Source: Sphagnum magellanicum | Taxonomy: Eukaryota; Streptophyta; Sphagnopsida; Sphagnales; Sphagnaceae | Reading direction: 5' to 3' | Length of the DNA stretch: 64,000 nt | NCBI GenBank assembly: GCA_021904315.1 | Contig: CM038918.1 | Coordinates: 5,347,349 to 5,411,348 of the forward strand | Shown: positions 12,955 to 26,039 of the stretch, piece by piece | Layout: each line of letters opens with the position of its first letter | Position numbering within the stretch: position 1 is the stretch's first letter | Notes under the pieces: model-generated | The model's input: the letters and a program-made list of their open reading frames with translations, nothing else | Database searches by the model: none | Told to the model about the DNA's origin: nothing | Program-made: the position numbers and the translations under genes

Positions 12955-13022
12955 CTCAAGTTTGAACCCAAGACCTCATGAGGCATCCCAATGCCTTTGC
13001 CATCAAGCTACACCATTTTTGT
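12955..13022 (-). other. tRNA-like segment (box A / box B)
   Basis: The minus strand reads TGGTGTAGCTTGATGGCAAA (box A-like), and about 30 nt later GGGTTCAAACTTG (box B-like). I could not fold a full cloverleaf, so this is a tRNA-derived or Pol III promoter-like relic, not a tRNA gene. Similar segments sit in the other CACTA-like elements. Confidence 0.4.
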
Positions 13023-13282
13023 TGGTAAAGGATGTGTAACTTAATTTTTATGTTTTAAATTATGAAGTCATTAAGAAATCCCAAAATTGGCATTTTCTTT
13101 TGGTTTCAACTCTTGGTTAAATAATCCAAATAAAAACATAATGTGAAATTTTATTCAAAATTTTATTTGACAAAATAAATATATTTATAAATGCTAAAAT
13201 GAATTTCAGAATTTGTTTTTGAAAAATGTAAATTATGATTATTTTCATTCAATCTCCATTCACTATGTGAATAAGCAAAACA

Positions 13283-13520
13283 AGGTAAGTAGGTAGGGTA
13301 GGGTAAGGTAGGGTAAAATAGGTAGTTTGAATTTAGGTAGGTAGGTAGGTAGGTAGGTAGGTAGGTTGATAATGTATATTTGACCTACCTAACTAACCTA
13401 GAGCTAGGCTTTAGGCAATTACATACCTTGTTAGGCTTAGCTTGGCTATTTAACTTATTAGGTTAAGTAGGTAGTAGGTATTTAAGTCTTATTTATAAAC
13501 TATTAATTATGTTAAGTAGG
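13283..13520. repeat. TAGG/CCTA-rich array
   Basis: The array contains (GTAGGTAG)-type runs, including about eight uninterrupted GTAG units near 13,335-13,366. It then switches to CCTACCTAACTAACC, so both orientations are present. It lies inside CACTA-like element A. Confidence 0.85.
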
Positions 13521-14643
13521 TAACCTGGGTTTAACTAATGGGTGAAAGCACACTATGCCTCTCAAAAATTATAGTCACAAAAACATAAATTTTGCATTTG
13601 GTTTTTTTTGGTACGTGTGAACATCACATCTTGGATTATTTTTGCTCATTTCAAGTATATGCATTAGCTTTAAATTTAGAATAGTTTATTTAAAAGAAAT
13701 TCCAACAAACATTTATAAACTTGAACATATGAAATATATTTGTGTTGAAATAAATACATCACAAAATATGAAAATTGCAAATATATTTCAAAATTAAATG
13801 GGTGGAGTTTTGCAATGAATTTTTTTTGTGGTGAATGATATTGATATACATCAATTAAATTTATGACCATTTAGAAGTTAAATTTTTTTGATTGAAAATC
13901 CATTGAAAAAAGGTGATTTTTTGCATTTCTTAAGCAATAAATGCACAATAATTCTTATTTTGGGAAAAAACCATTACCTTAAGAAAAAATGGAGATTTTA
14001 TAAGTGGTCATTTTTTTTTGGTTTGGTAAGGTGTCATGAACCATAAACATGAGGCCTCATGGCTGGTGAAAAAATGTATGTTATACATTCTATGCACATT
14101 GATTTATTCCAATTTTTTTCATTTAACCATTGGATCAAGCTTAATTTTGATTCAAAATGAACTTTGAGTTTCAAAATGTTGTCATGCACATTTATTTTTT
14201 TTTTTCTTATGTTTAAGGTTTTCAAAAAATGCCATCAAGATTTCAACTTACTACATGTTTATCATAGTTTTTATACATCACTTTTTTGGGTGAAAAGTGG
14301 TGAAAAATGGCTCATTCATAATGTGTGTTTTCACTCTAATAGGCTATTTAAATATGTTAGGTATATAGGAAGCCTTGGCTTAGGCCTGCTTAACAAAAGT
14401 CAAATTAGTTTGTCCAATTTTACTTAACCATGGTCATCTTGATGAACCTTTTTCTTTTTCTTGTCCCTTTTGATTAAATGTTTGATTGACACCTAGTCAA
14501 AAAGGTCATTTCATTCAAATGCATTATAAAAAAAAACATGTCCTTCATGCCTCGTCCCACCAATCAAAATGGACATCACTTCTGGTCAAAACAAACACTT
14601 TGGTCAAGTTGGACCTTTTAAAAGGTCATGATTTCTTGTAATG

Positions 14644-17203
14644 CTAAAACATTAATTGATTCCCTTCTTTCCAAATCTATTCCTAGATTAACTCCTACTT
14701 TAATGACAACTAGTTAGTCAACTAATTCCTAAAACTAAATAAAATTAATTGGTTGAATTTTTAGGTACAACCTCTTAAAAACTAGCTATTGTATTGATAA
14801 TGGGTTTTACCTACTATCTCCATTACTTGTGAAAGTCACGCCAAAAGATTATAAAATGTTAGAAACATTTCACCCTTTCCAAAATGGGGATGTACCCAAA
14901 AAAAACATCTAGCAAATTACACAATTTACTTACAACAAGTCAAAGTTGAATGATTTTCTAAAAGGTTGTCCCTTAACAAATAAAACCCATACATATAATC
15001 ATTATTGGATCATGTGAATTAAAATAATCAAACAAGTGGATGGTCCACTCTTTGTAGTTGTTTTGATCATGGGTTTCAAAAAACATTGAAATCTACCCAT
15101 GAATGATGATGTGCACATATTCACTATGTAAAAGTGAAAGGGCACACAAAAATACTTGATGTCATGAAATCAAAACTAGTTGATGGTTTTTAATACAAAC
15201 CAAAGTTTTGTGTTCTTGAGTATGAATAACCAAACACCTTATTAGTGGATTTTAATCTACCAATGTGGTGAAGATTGGCACAATTATTATTGAGGATTAA
15301 AATTGTATGGATACCAAGGTGATTCCAAACATTCCAAGAAACAAAATAATTGGGTTCTAAGTTAAAAGTTGATCATGAAACCCCATTTTTCCAAGGATGT
15401 TTGATTGAGTTTATAATTTGTTAAATATGGGAAATTGACTAAGTTTCCATGTCAAATATTATATCATATCACAAAGATGAGGCATGAGCCTAGGGCTTGA
15501 GCCTAGAGTTGGAACTTGGGATGGTAAAATGCCTTTTCCTCTATACACATGCAAGTAAAACCCAAGAATTTAACCACAAAATGAATGTTATAAAAGTAAA
15601 CTTAGAAACAAACATGGAGATGAATGTAAGCATTCATCCTCATAATGGATGAATGATTTTTTTTCGTTCATCTAATGTATGGATGAATTTTTTTTTGAAT
15701 TTACATGTTTAATATATAAAACTTCCATCAAATTTATGGATGAATATTTGATTATCATTAAGTTCTTATCAATGAAAATTTTCTTTCCCTTAGTTTTAAT
15801 TAATTAAAGCTTTATGAAACACAATTTAATTATGTATGATATAATATTTGTTGAGTAATATAATGTAAATTCCATTATAAATGTATTTGATGGCTATGGT
15901 TTAAAATGCCATTATTTAATATGTTTTAATAATATTACTATTATCATGCTAACATCCACCCAATGGTCATTTTTTTTTTTTTGGGGCAAACTAACCTAGT
16001 GTCGTTGACAACAATGGGGTTTTTTTCTCCCCCTTCCAAAGGTGCCACAAATTTTTTCAAATCTATGTATAAGCATTGTCGACAACAATGGGGGATTTTT
16101 TTTCATTTTTCTTCGAGGGTGCCATAACTTTCATAAAATCTAACTAGTGTTGTTGACAATGATGGGTTTTGAATGTTTTAAATATCTTTAAACTACCTAT
16201 TGTCATTGATGCCAATAAATTTTTGAAATAAAATAAAATTCAATTTTAAACACCTTAATTAGCTTCTTTCAAACAACCTATTATCATAATTGACAATGGG
16301 GTTATTTTTAATAATTATTTAATTTCAAAGTGCCCTACTTTTCACAAAATACATATATAATGTTGTTGACAACAATAGGGGTGGGGGGTAATACTCATCC
16401 CATAACAACATGTTTTTAATTACTTAAAACATTGTTGATGAAAATCATTATTTAAACAAAATTTTAAAAATTATTTTGGTCCCATCATCATTTTTTCTTT
16501 TATAGTCACATTATTCATCATTATTAAATGACATTCAAGTTTGAAATATTAATACATGGACAACAAATGAAGATGGATATAAATAAATTTTAATTGATTT
16601 ATCTTTCAATCATGGATGAATTTCATCCAAATCATAAATGAAATTCATGCAAGCAAAAATGACGTTCATCCATATGAAATCATTGATCTATGAACACATT
16701 CATCCATGTAGGTGGATTAAAATCAAATTAAGCTACAAGCTACAAGTTCAAAGCTCCAAGCTTAGGTTTTATACTCATGCACAGGCCATCTTCCCACAAA
16801 GATGAGTGCAAATGTTGTTTTGCAATTAGTGGTTGAAGGAATTGAATGGAAACACCTTCACGACTTCAAAAAGAACTATTCCATCCAAAGAATTGTACCA
16901 TCCAACTTTTTTTATTGGCAAAATGACACCAAAAAGTGTTTTTTCGAACCTAAATTCATTGTTAGAAAATAGATAAAAACATCCCATTACACTGATCTGG
17001 GGGCCGGTGACTTTTTTCAAAAAACTGAAAATCAAGTGACTTTTGGGGATTTAAATTGCCATTTAAAAACAAATCAACACAATTTTTTAATTTGGTTTTA
17101 ATAATTAGCCAAAAATATAAATGGATGATTAAGATATTTGCTTCCATATGTGGTTTATAGCTATATCTAGTTAAATCTTCATATGGGTAATTTCAACTAT
17201 TGG
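14644..17203. other. AT-rich intergenic with degenerate repeats
   Basis: No gene is supported. At about 15,980-16,400 a degenerate tandem repeat, unit about 70-80 bp, is marked by GTTGTTGACAACAATGGGG-type blocks (near 16,003, 16,077, 16,148, 16,280 and 16,361). TGGATGAAT/ATTCATCCA motifs cluster in opposite orientations at 15,610-15,750 and 16,560-16,715, suggesting a roughly 1.1-kb foldback element around that array. Confidence 0.45.
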
Positions 17204-17435
17204 TACATCTTCTTATGGATGATCATTATTTTGGCTACATCACAAAATTCTAGAAAAAACATTCAAACTCCATCAAAGAAAACACATATGTGTACAATGG
17301 CCAACCTAGTTTTGGAATGTACATCTTCTTATGGATGATCATTATTTTGGCTACATCACAAAATTCTAGAAAAAACATTCAAACTCCATCAAAGAAAACA
17401 CATATGTGTACAATGGCCAACCTAGTTTTGGAATG
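17204..17435 (+). repeat. perfect 116-bp tandem duplication
   Basis: 17,204-17,319 and 17,320-17,435 appear identical base for base by eye. In this otherwise decayed DNA, perfect identity points to a very recent duplication, or to an assembly artefact. Confidence 0.92.
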
Positions 17436-18942
17436 AAGTGGATCCCAATACTAAATCTTAAGGCCGGTCCAGCATAGACATTGGAGAAATGGTAGGTAAG
17501 GTAGAGGCACCTAGAACTCTTATTAAATAATAAGTAGTTTGAATAGATCAAACTTCAATTTTCTTTTACACATGTTTTTCTCTTAAAGAAAAGGCAATTT
17601 GAAATTAAACCCAAGTTGACGTTAAGATTTTGAACTTATTTTAAATTAGTTAGGAATTTTCCCAAAAAAAATTATTAGGGGCTTGCTAAATTGTGGGTAG
17701 ACTCACTCTTGGAATGGTGGGTGTAATATCTCAAAATTTTCAAATGAGGATTCTAATGTGGGCTAGCAAGAATCCTAATACTTTGAAAAGGAATTTTTTA
17801 ATATGTTCAAACAAGGATCCTAAGATCGAGGCAAGGAGTGCTCAAGTATGCAATTTTATTTTATTTTTGGGTTTAATGATGTAGTTGATACATGTGTCCA
17901 TTGTTTTATTGGTTGTTCAATGTTGATAAACATAAAATCTTCAATAGGATACATATGTGTAGGTCATAAGTCTAGAAATTATATGAAGAATTGGACCTAA
18001 GGTTCCCTCAAATTAAAAAAATAGTTTACTCACACCAACATTAGAGTTTCTCTCAAATTTGATTTTTTTCTTGGGGAACTAGGACTGAAGTTGTTTCGAA
18101 AACCTCAAACTAGAAAACACTAGTTACCACATCCAACATAGTGTAAATAATTTCCCCATGCCCACCATTGAAAATTTGTTTCGACAAATTTGTCATTTTT
18201 CAATAATTTTTTAATTTTTCTAGTGGAAAGTCAATTAAATTTGCTAAATTTTTGAAAAAATTTGTGAAATTCTTTATATCACAAAATTGAAATAAAAAGC
18301 TGTCAATTTCTTTTATTACATAAAATATAACCATTATATCCTATGCATTTTTAGATGTCCAAACTCAATTTTCACTATTTAAAACCTAAAATTCATTCAA
18401 AGTATTGCATACATACCATTTAAATACATGTATAATATGTTGTGGGGTAACATTTCAAAGAACAATTACAAAGCATATTTTAGACTTTCCATTATAGTGC
18501 CATCTTACAAAAAGAGAAGATCAAATTTTTTTAACATTGTCGAAAAATTTGACTATAGATTTCCCAGCCTTACACAAATTTACAATTGTATGTACCATTA
18601 AATTACCATAGTACCTTTACCATTCAAGCAATAATTAAATTATTTTCATTACATGCCAATTTTTTTCAAAACTTACTGCCCACATAATACCACAAGTTTG
18701 AGAAATTCTATTGCTATTTCTAGTGTACATGGTCATTTCATTTATTTTATGTTGACATGGGGGGTATTTTATGTCTCCCACTTTGAATCCATTTTTTGTG
18801 TGATTGGAAAGACCTCACAAAGATTTATTAGTGTATTCAAAAGCTACGTAAACATAATTGGCCCTCCATGAAAGGTGGATCTAATTGATTTTTAGATAAG
18901 GTTTTAACATTCTTGCTCTATTCATTTCTTTAAGAGTAAAGA
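17436..18942. other. AT-rich intergenic
   Basis: Only short open frames without motifs were found. I see no gene or clear element. Confidence 0.45.
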
Positions 18943-19231
18943 TACCACTACTAGGAAATGCATCCTAGTTCATTCTGGGTTTCACTAGATTTTTGAGTGA
19001 AATTAGACAGTTTTACCTAGTGAAATTATTTAACCCCCTAGTGAATGGGGACTAGTTGTTACGAACAATGACTAGTTTCACTAGTATTTAGTGAAACAAA
19101 GTTATTCTAAAGTGAAATACAAATTTACCAAACCATTCACTTGGTAGGTAGGCCATGTAATCAACTTAGGCACCTAACCTAAGAATTCGATAGGAAAGTA
19201 TTCGGTCAACATACCATTGTTAACCACACAT

Positions 19232-19303
19232 AACACCACCCATGAGGTTTGATCCCTTGACCTTTGGAATGGGGGCAAACATCTTTACCATCAAGACACC
19301 CCA
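19232..19303 (-). other. tRNA-like segment (box A / box B)
   Basis: On the minus strand TGTCTTGATGGTAAAGATG (box A-like) is followed about 30 nt later by GGGATCAAACC (box B-like). It resembles the segment in element A more than it resembles any functional tRNA. It lies near the left end of CACTA element B. Confidence 0.35.
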
Positions 19304-19599
19304 TTTGTTATGATAATATGTTGCATTACATTCTATTTATCAAATACTTCATTTTAAACATTACAAAAACAAAAACTTTGAAAATTCATATCTTATTGAG
19401 ATTTTGTTCAAATGAAATTATTCGAATTTACTTTTTAAGAAAATTCAATAATGTACATAATTACATTTATTTCCTTTTGAAAGTTTAAAATCATTTGAAC
19501 AAAAAAAAGTTGAATATCATTATTCAATAACATTTCAATGACCATTCTTTTGAAAAAAAATTTTAATAAATGGATTTTTTTTGGTTAATATAATAATAC

Positions 19600-20940
19600 T
19601 ACCTATGTTAAGTTACTTTCAATTATTATATGATTATTTTTTATTAATTGAAATTATTTCACCCTACATTATTTACGGCTATTTATGGCTATTTTCAATT
19701 ATTTTCAATTATTCTAAGTTTTTTTTGGCTATTTTAACTTATTTCACTTTAGGCTATTTTCAGTTATTATAAGTTTTTTGGGCTATTTTATGTTATTTTT
19801 GGCTATTTTAATTTATTTCACCTTAGGCTATTTTCAGCTATTGTAAGTTTTTTTGTCTATTTTATGTTATTTTTGGCTATTGTAAATTATTTCAATTTAA
19901 ATTACTTGTAGCTATTATAAGTTACTTTTGGCTATTGAAAGTTATTTCACCTTAAGTGATTTTTGTTTATTATAAATTATTTCACCTTAGATTATTTTTG
20001 GCAATCCTAAGCAATTATAATATATGGTTATTGGTTATTTTTTTATTAGTGCTATTGGTGGTTATTAATGGCTATTGGTATCTATTTTATTTGTGGCTAT
20101 TAGTGGTTTTTAGTGGTTATTCTATTAATAATTATTGGTGTGTATTATATTAATGGCCATTAGTAGTTATTTTATTAATGGTTATTGGTGGTTATTTTAT
20201 TAGTGGTTATTTTATTGGTGGCTAGCGGTGGTTATTGTATTGGTGGCTATTGGTGGTTATTCTATTAATGGCTACTGGTGGCTATATTATTAATGGTTAT
20301 TAGTGGCTATTCTATTAATGGATATTAATGATTATTTTATTAATGGCTACTAGTGGCTATTCTATTAATGGCTAGTGGTGGCTATTTTATTAATGGCTAT
20401 TGGTGGTTATTCTATAATGGTTATTTATGATTAATCTATTAATAACTATTGGTGGCTATTCTATTAATGGTTATTCATGATTAATCTATTAATGGTTATT
20501 GGTGGTTATTCTATTAATGGCTATTCATGATTAATATATTAATGACTATTGGTGGCTATTTTATTAATGGCTATTGGTGGTTATTCTATAATGGTTATTC
20601 ACGATTAATCTATTAATGGCTATTGGTGGCTAATCTATTAATGGTTATTCATGATTAATTTATTAATGGCTATTGGTGGTTATTATATTAATGGCTATTG
20701 GTGGTTATTTTATTAATGACTATTGGTGGTTATTCCATTAATGACTATTGGTGGTTATTCTATTAATGGCTATTGATGGTTATTTTATTAATGGTTATTA
20801 ATGGTTATCGTATTATAAGTTATTGTTGGTTATTATATGTTATATTACAACTATTGGTGATTATTGTATTATAAATTATTGTTTGATATTCTATGTCATA
20901 ATATCATAGGCTATTAGTAGTTATTATATTGTAGGGTATT
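19600..20940. repeat. GGCTATT-based minisatellite, 25-bp core unit
   Basis: From about 20,030 to 20,830 a 25-bp unit alternates CTATTAATGG with CTATTGGTGG-type halves for roughly 30 copies, with interspersed variants (CATGATTAATCTATTAATGG). The preceding 19,600-20,030 holds a looser, longer-period array built from GGCTATTTT and TTATTTCACCTTAGG. The whole array is internal to CACTA element B. Confidence 0.9.
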
Positions 20941-21398
20941 TTAAATTATTTTTCATAGGTTATTATTTTCTATTCTAAGTAACTTTTATTTTAGGTCATT
21001 ATATTTTGTTTTAGATTATTTAAAGTTATTATGCTTAGGATAAAATAATTTATAATAACATAAAATAAAATGACCTTGAATAATTTAAAATATAACTTGA
21101 AATAACATATAATAATTTAGGGTATTATAATAACTAAAGTAACTTAAAATAATATAAGATATATCATAAACTAACATAAATAATATTTTTAAAAACATAG
21201 AAATAAACCTATTTGCTATAATAAATTGTAATAGTGAAATATGTTAATTAGTAATAAAACATGATGTCTACATAGTGATATTATAGTGAAATAATTTTCA
21301 CTAGGTGAAATCAGTAAAATGCAATGAAGTTATTTCACTTTTAAGGTCTCATAGTGATTTAAGCTAGTAAATTACACCCCACTTTTGTAGTAGTGTAC

Positions 21399-23454
21399 CT
21401 TTTTCACATATGTTCCATTGATGTTTGATTTGGAGAATGATGACATTTACAAAATGGTTAAGTACTCCCGATTGTTGCTTCCCAAAGTGACCCATCCAAT
21501 CATTGGATGGATGATGTTTTGGCCATCCAATTTAAACTACTAACAAAAATAAAATTAGAAATTTTACAATTGGTACTTACGATTAATTTTTAGTTGTAGG
21601 TGATGTTAGTGACTTAAAAGCCCAATAGTTGTAATAACAAGTTGCATGCGACAACTAGTCACAAATGACATGATATCATCATTGACAAGATCCAATTTGC
21701 ATTGAGGTATGTGCTCAACACATATGGTCTTATCCATTGATTGAACCATGCCATTATGCCACCGTGATGGGTTTTGCAACTAAAATAGAACTTTATTTCA
21801 TGGTCCCAAATTACGACTATATTGGTAATTCACTTAGCCTAGGTACCTATTTATACATACCTACTTACCTAGCCTACCTACCAATAATAAGTAATAATAA
21901 CTTATCCGAGCCCAATTATTAACCTAGTTTAATAGATAGCCTAATCCACGAATTAGCCAATTAGTCAAGTTGTCAAATTTTTATTGTAAAACATTAGCCC
22001 CCCTTCAAAAATATTGGGCATTGAAATCATGAGTAAAATGCAATTGCATTTTGGACTCATCCATAATTCAATCCACAAAATGTGAGAATTTGAAAGATAT
22101 ATATATATATATATATATATGTTTTAAAAAAAGAATTAATATTGCCATGTCAATTAATAATTTCAATCACCTTTACTAAAAAGGAGTACATGTCATTAAA
22201 CAATTTAGTCAAAACAAACACTAATACGCACTCAATGAAAATAGACTTTAAAATGTTTTTGACCTAAATAATTAATATGTTTCTACTGAACCATTTTTGT
22301 CTAATGTCTAATATGACTAAAAATTTGACTACAATTTCTCCAAAAATAATAATTTAAAATCTCTAATTTGTAATAGAGATCCTAAACTATTTTTTCAAGA
22401 AAACTAATCTCTTGGTCGACCCATTTGAATAGTAACAACAAAACAACTTGCAAAAATTTGTTAGTGGCATTGGCTAGGTTTTACTTTTACCTATAATTAA
22501 TTAGTTAAGCTAGTAGGGTAGCCTGGTTATCAATAGTAAGTTTACATACTACCTCTACAAACTTAGGAGGTGACACTAATTATTTTAGTTAGTTTTTAAA
22601 AAGTGGAAGTTGGAAAGTCAACTTAACTAAGTTTAATTGTTCTAGGAAGATTGGTTGACCAACTAGTTACCACTAAAAGTGGAATAAGTCGATGAAATTT
22701 GGTTCCTATTAACTTTTTAAGGGGAAAAGGTGGGGAGGACTTGAAACTTAAAGGGGAGTGGGATCTTTTATTAACAATCCATTCTTTTCTTTTTTTATTT
22801 TGTGTGTTTTTTTCACACAATGAAAGGAGTATGTTTTATTATCATGTGTACTTGGAGCCTTGGATGTTCAATGGAAAATATTTTGTTATGTGGATCCCAA
22901 AGAATTATTTGATGTGTTTGTGTGTTTTTATGAATAAGATAATATAAATAGAAGGGTCAAAACACATTCAAAGGAGCCATGAAGGGCGTTCGGATGTCAA
23001 ATTCTATGATAAAAAATTAAAGATTTTTTTATTTTTTTAGTTTTTTAGCCATTTGAAACCATGGTAATCAGGGCACATTATTCTTTTTTAACACACATGA
23101 ATGTGAAGAAAATCAAATTAAAAATCATTTTGATCCAATTTTAGGTTTTGGTTTAGTTAAGAACTTTTGAAAATGAAAATTTTTGTCATTAAAAAATGAC
23201 ATTTTTACAAAAGACTTTCAAAGCACTCATATAATAAACGTAAATTGATGGTAAAAAATATGAGATGATAATAACCTATTAAACACACTAAAAAAACATT
23301 CACAATTTTAAAAATGTGGAATTTTAAAACTTTGAAAATTCAAAATATATACACTTGAAAATTCACAATTTCAAAACTTCAAGAGTGTTTTACCTCATAT
23401 AAATGGGGTATAATGTACATGATGTATTAAACAAAGTTGTGGTTTATATTACAT
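21399..23454. other. intergenic; TAGG-rich patch and (AT)n
   Basis: A CCTACC/TAGG-rich patch lies at about 21,830-21,960 and an (AT)n run at about 22,100-22,120. No gene motif was seen. The patch may mark another decayed member of the CACTA-like family, but its ends are not visible. Confidence 0.45.
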
Positions 23455-24086
23455 TGAATTCAACTTTGCCATAGGAGCCATAGGTGAATCCATTGCCCCA
23501 AGATTTACTTGGGGCAATTTGCCAAACCTTCTCTCAACATACATGTTGTTGAGATCTTCCTCCATCTTCTTCATCATGATGATGTTTTTTTCTTGACATG
23601 GTCCTTCCAACACCATAAGAATTGGATAATTTGTGAATGATTGTAAGATTTCAAGATGACCTCCTTTTTTTCACCACCCAATGTAGTGATTTTCGATGCA
23701 CAATTGTGCGTTAACCACATTACATCCTTCACTAGGCCAAATGCACCCTGACCCAATGACCAAGCCTCCATATACTCTTCCAATTGCAATTTTATATTTC
23801 TTGATATGTTAGTGTGTTCTTTTGGCATTCGTGACAACAAATAGACAACAAGTGTGTACTCAATATCATGCATATCAACATCAATTGGTCCTCTTCTATT
23901 GGTCTTCTTTTCCTTCACTTTGATGAGCTTCAAGCATAAATGGTCCATATCACACAAAGCTACATGTTGGAAAGAGTCATCTTCTTTTGATGACTTTGCA
24001 TGAATGGATTCTTGTTTTTTCATTGCATTTACTACCTTGCCCAAGGTGCTTAACAAATCCTTCAAAAAGTACTTAGATAAAAGCAA
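23455..24086 (-). pseudogene. truncated TKL-like kinase pseudogene
   Basis: The minus-strand frame from 24,086 reads into a glycine loop (LGQGAFGLV), then an SKI block where the catalytic lysine is expected, then KKEVILKSYNHSQIIQFLWCWKDH. This matches the alpha-C / N-lobe layout of the intact kinase at 39.4 kb (KHEAAILAGLSHPHIVRLFG). A frameshift near 23,577 moves the rest into another frame, where LMMKKMEEDL parallels LVMELMSEDL of the intact protein. Similarity fades at about 23,455, before the HRD loop, so the catalytic C-lobe is missing. It is a dead, truncated relative. A processed origin cannot be judged, because the intact gene also has no intron in this part. Confidence 0.7.
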
Positions 24087-26030
24087 GCTTAATACAAAAA
24101 GTCAAAGCACCATCCTTCTAACCTCTTGTTACCTCCAACCTATTGTTACCTCCAAAGCTTGTGCACAAATAGTTGTATACACATGGTGGTACACAAATAG
24201 TCTCATGATTTGCTCTTGAACACAATCACCATACTAGTTGAGTGCAAAGGGAGGAAAAAAAATCAATGAAACTGCCTAAAAGATCAACTTGTACAGACAC
24301 CTCAAAACATTAGAGAAAGGGACAATATTTAAGTAACAACAAACAAGTGTTATCTCTACAACACCATATATCAAACTATGAACTTGGACGTCATGGAATC
24401 AACACAAGTCTCACTCTCATGGAATCAACGCAAGTCTCACGCTCCAAACCTCCAAGTCTATACGACATGATCACATCATGTTGAAAAGGCTCACAGTGGT
24501 AAAAGAAGCAAATATCAAACAATGACTGATGTGAAGAAAACATAAAAACTCCCCCTAGTGAACAAAACTAGAGTGATAAAATCCTTCAAGCTTCCAACCA
24601 AGCTATGTTCTATTATGACAAAGCTTGTTCAAGAGTTCATTGAAACACCCACTATGCAATTCACTGCACACTTTCTGTTACTCTCCTGCTCACTGACTTC
24701 CCACACACACTCTGTGAAATTGCTACCTTTGAAAGAGCTGTCTTTTCTCCAGAGACCCAAGTTTGTCATTTTGCTTTCCTGGAATCTCAACCCTCAACAA
24801 AGTCCTATTGACAGGCAGCCCCCCATACACAAGTGAAACTAGGTTACAAGCTAGAAGGGTGTGAGGTAAGGGGGCGAGATTAGCCCAAAAGTAAAAGCAC
24901 ACTCTCTCCTTTTGAGAAAATAGGAACCTTAGAAGCACAAAAAGAGGCTGTTTCAATCAAGAATTTTCTCATCCTTCAGTTTCTTGGGTTTCTTGGGTGC
25001 TGCTGGATTCTGGCTCACTATGAGTCAGAGAAGACAGACAGCTTGCTAGCATAATCATTTGAGGCAAAACACCATCACCCATGTTCAATGGAAATTACCT
25101 CCAAATTTGCAGGCTTTCATGTGTGTAATGTCTTCCTTGCTTAAATTTCTTTTGAATATTCATAGAAATATCACTTATATTTATTATATTATATTATTAT
25201 ATCTAGTATATTATATTATATTATTAAAGTTAGGAGTCTGGAAGGACTTTTTTTGTTGCTGCAACATTGCAACTTGTACTTGGTGCCATTATTTTTAACA
25301 TGTTCAAAGCTCACATTGGTTCCATTTTCTTTCACTTTTGCTTCTACACTTTGCACCTCTCTTCTGGCCTGTTCTCAGTTTTCAAGAGAACCTTGGGTCC
25401 CTGGTTTGAATTTTTTTTTGTTAATTTTGAAAGATTATTATTATTTTTTTTGATAGAGCCTTTGGTCCAGTTCGAAACCCAATTCTTCAGATTTCAAGAC
25501 CTAGTTAATGGTTTTTTCTTACCAAAAAAAATCCTAGTTTAAATTGCATGCTTGAGAGATGTTGCAAAAGTAATAACTACATGCCTAAGTCTTGTTCTAG
25601 CTCACGTCCAATTCTCGATTCCAATTATAGAATTTTTTCCCAAAATTTAGAGCTAGCAGAATATCCAGAACAAGCCAAAATCTGAAATATGTCTCGTTAT
25701 TGTGTAATGACCAAGACTACATAAAAATACAAATGTGACTTGTTGATATCCTTCAACAAATTTGGTCGAATTTACATAAAAATATATACCATAGTACATT
25801 GGCAGCTTTGACACTACTTATATTATTTTGAAAAATTTTTGAAATTTTTATGTCAAAAAATAATATTCTGCAAAGGAAAAGATTGAACATTTAGGACTTA
25901 TTCTATTTGTTGAGGTGGGTCGAATTTACATTAATATATATACACACTTTTGGCTATCCTTGAAAATTTTGGGTTCAAAGATTACCTAAAAATGTCCATT
26001 AGGCTTTGGTCTAACCTTCCAAATTTTTTT
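24087..26030. other. intergenic, no supported gene
   Basis: 24,500-25,060 is less AT-rich than its surroundings and has open frames on both strands (for example 24,558-24,836 +), but no motif I recognise. A TATTATAT-type simple repeat lies at about 25,170-25,230. Confidence 0.4.
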
Positions 26031-26039
26031 TGTCATTGG

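Larger units (their letters stand above)
12557..14643. mobile_element. non-autonomous CACTA-like element A (2.1 kb)
   Basis: The ends are inverted: CAATACAAGAAATC at the left and CATTACAAGAAATC at the right when reverse-complemented. Both subterminal regions (about 12,600-12,770 and 14,430-14,630) carry repeated TTGACC/GGTCAA phrases in both orientations, as CACTA elements do. Inside are a tRNA-like segment and a TAGG-rich array. No transposase is seen, and the 3-bp flanks do not match, so a target duplication is not preserved. Shared ends and contents with the 58.1-60.7 kb element support the call. Confidence 0.65.
18946..21395. mobile_element. non-autonomous CACTA element B (2.45 kb) with 3-bp TSD
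   Basis: The left end is CACTACTAGGAAATG and the right end, reverse-complemented, is CACTACTACAAAAGTG. Both are flanked by TAC (18,943-18,945 and 21,396-21,398), the 3-bp target duplication expected of CACTA elements. Subterminal regions hold many short TTTCACTAG/CTAGTGAAA motifs in both orientations (18,985-19,110 and 21,230-21,360). No transposase frame was found. The interior carries a TAGG/CCTA remnant (about 19,143-19,182), a tRNA-like segment and a long minisatellite. Confidence 0.8.
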
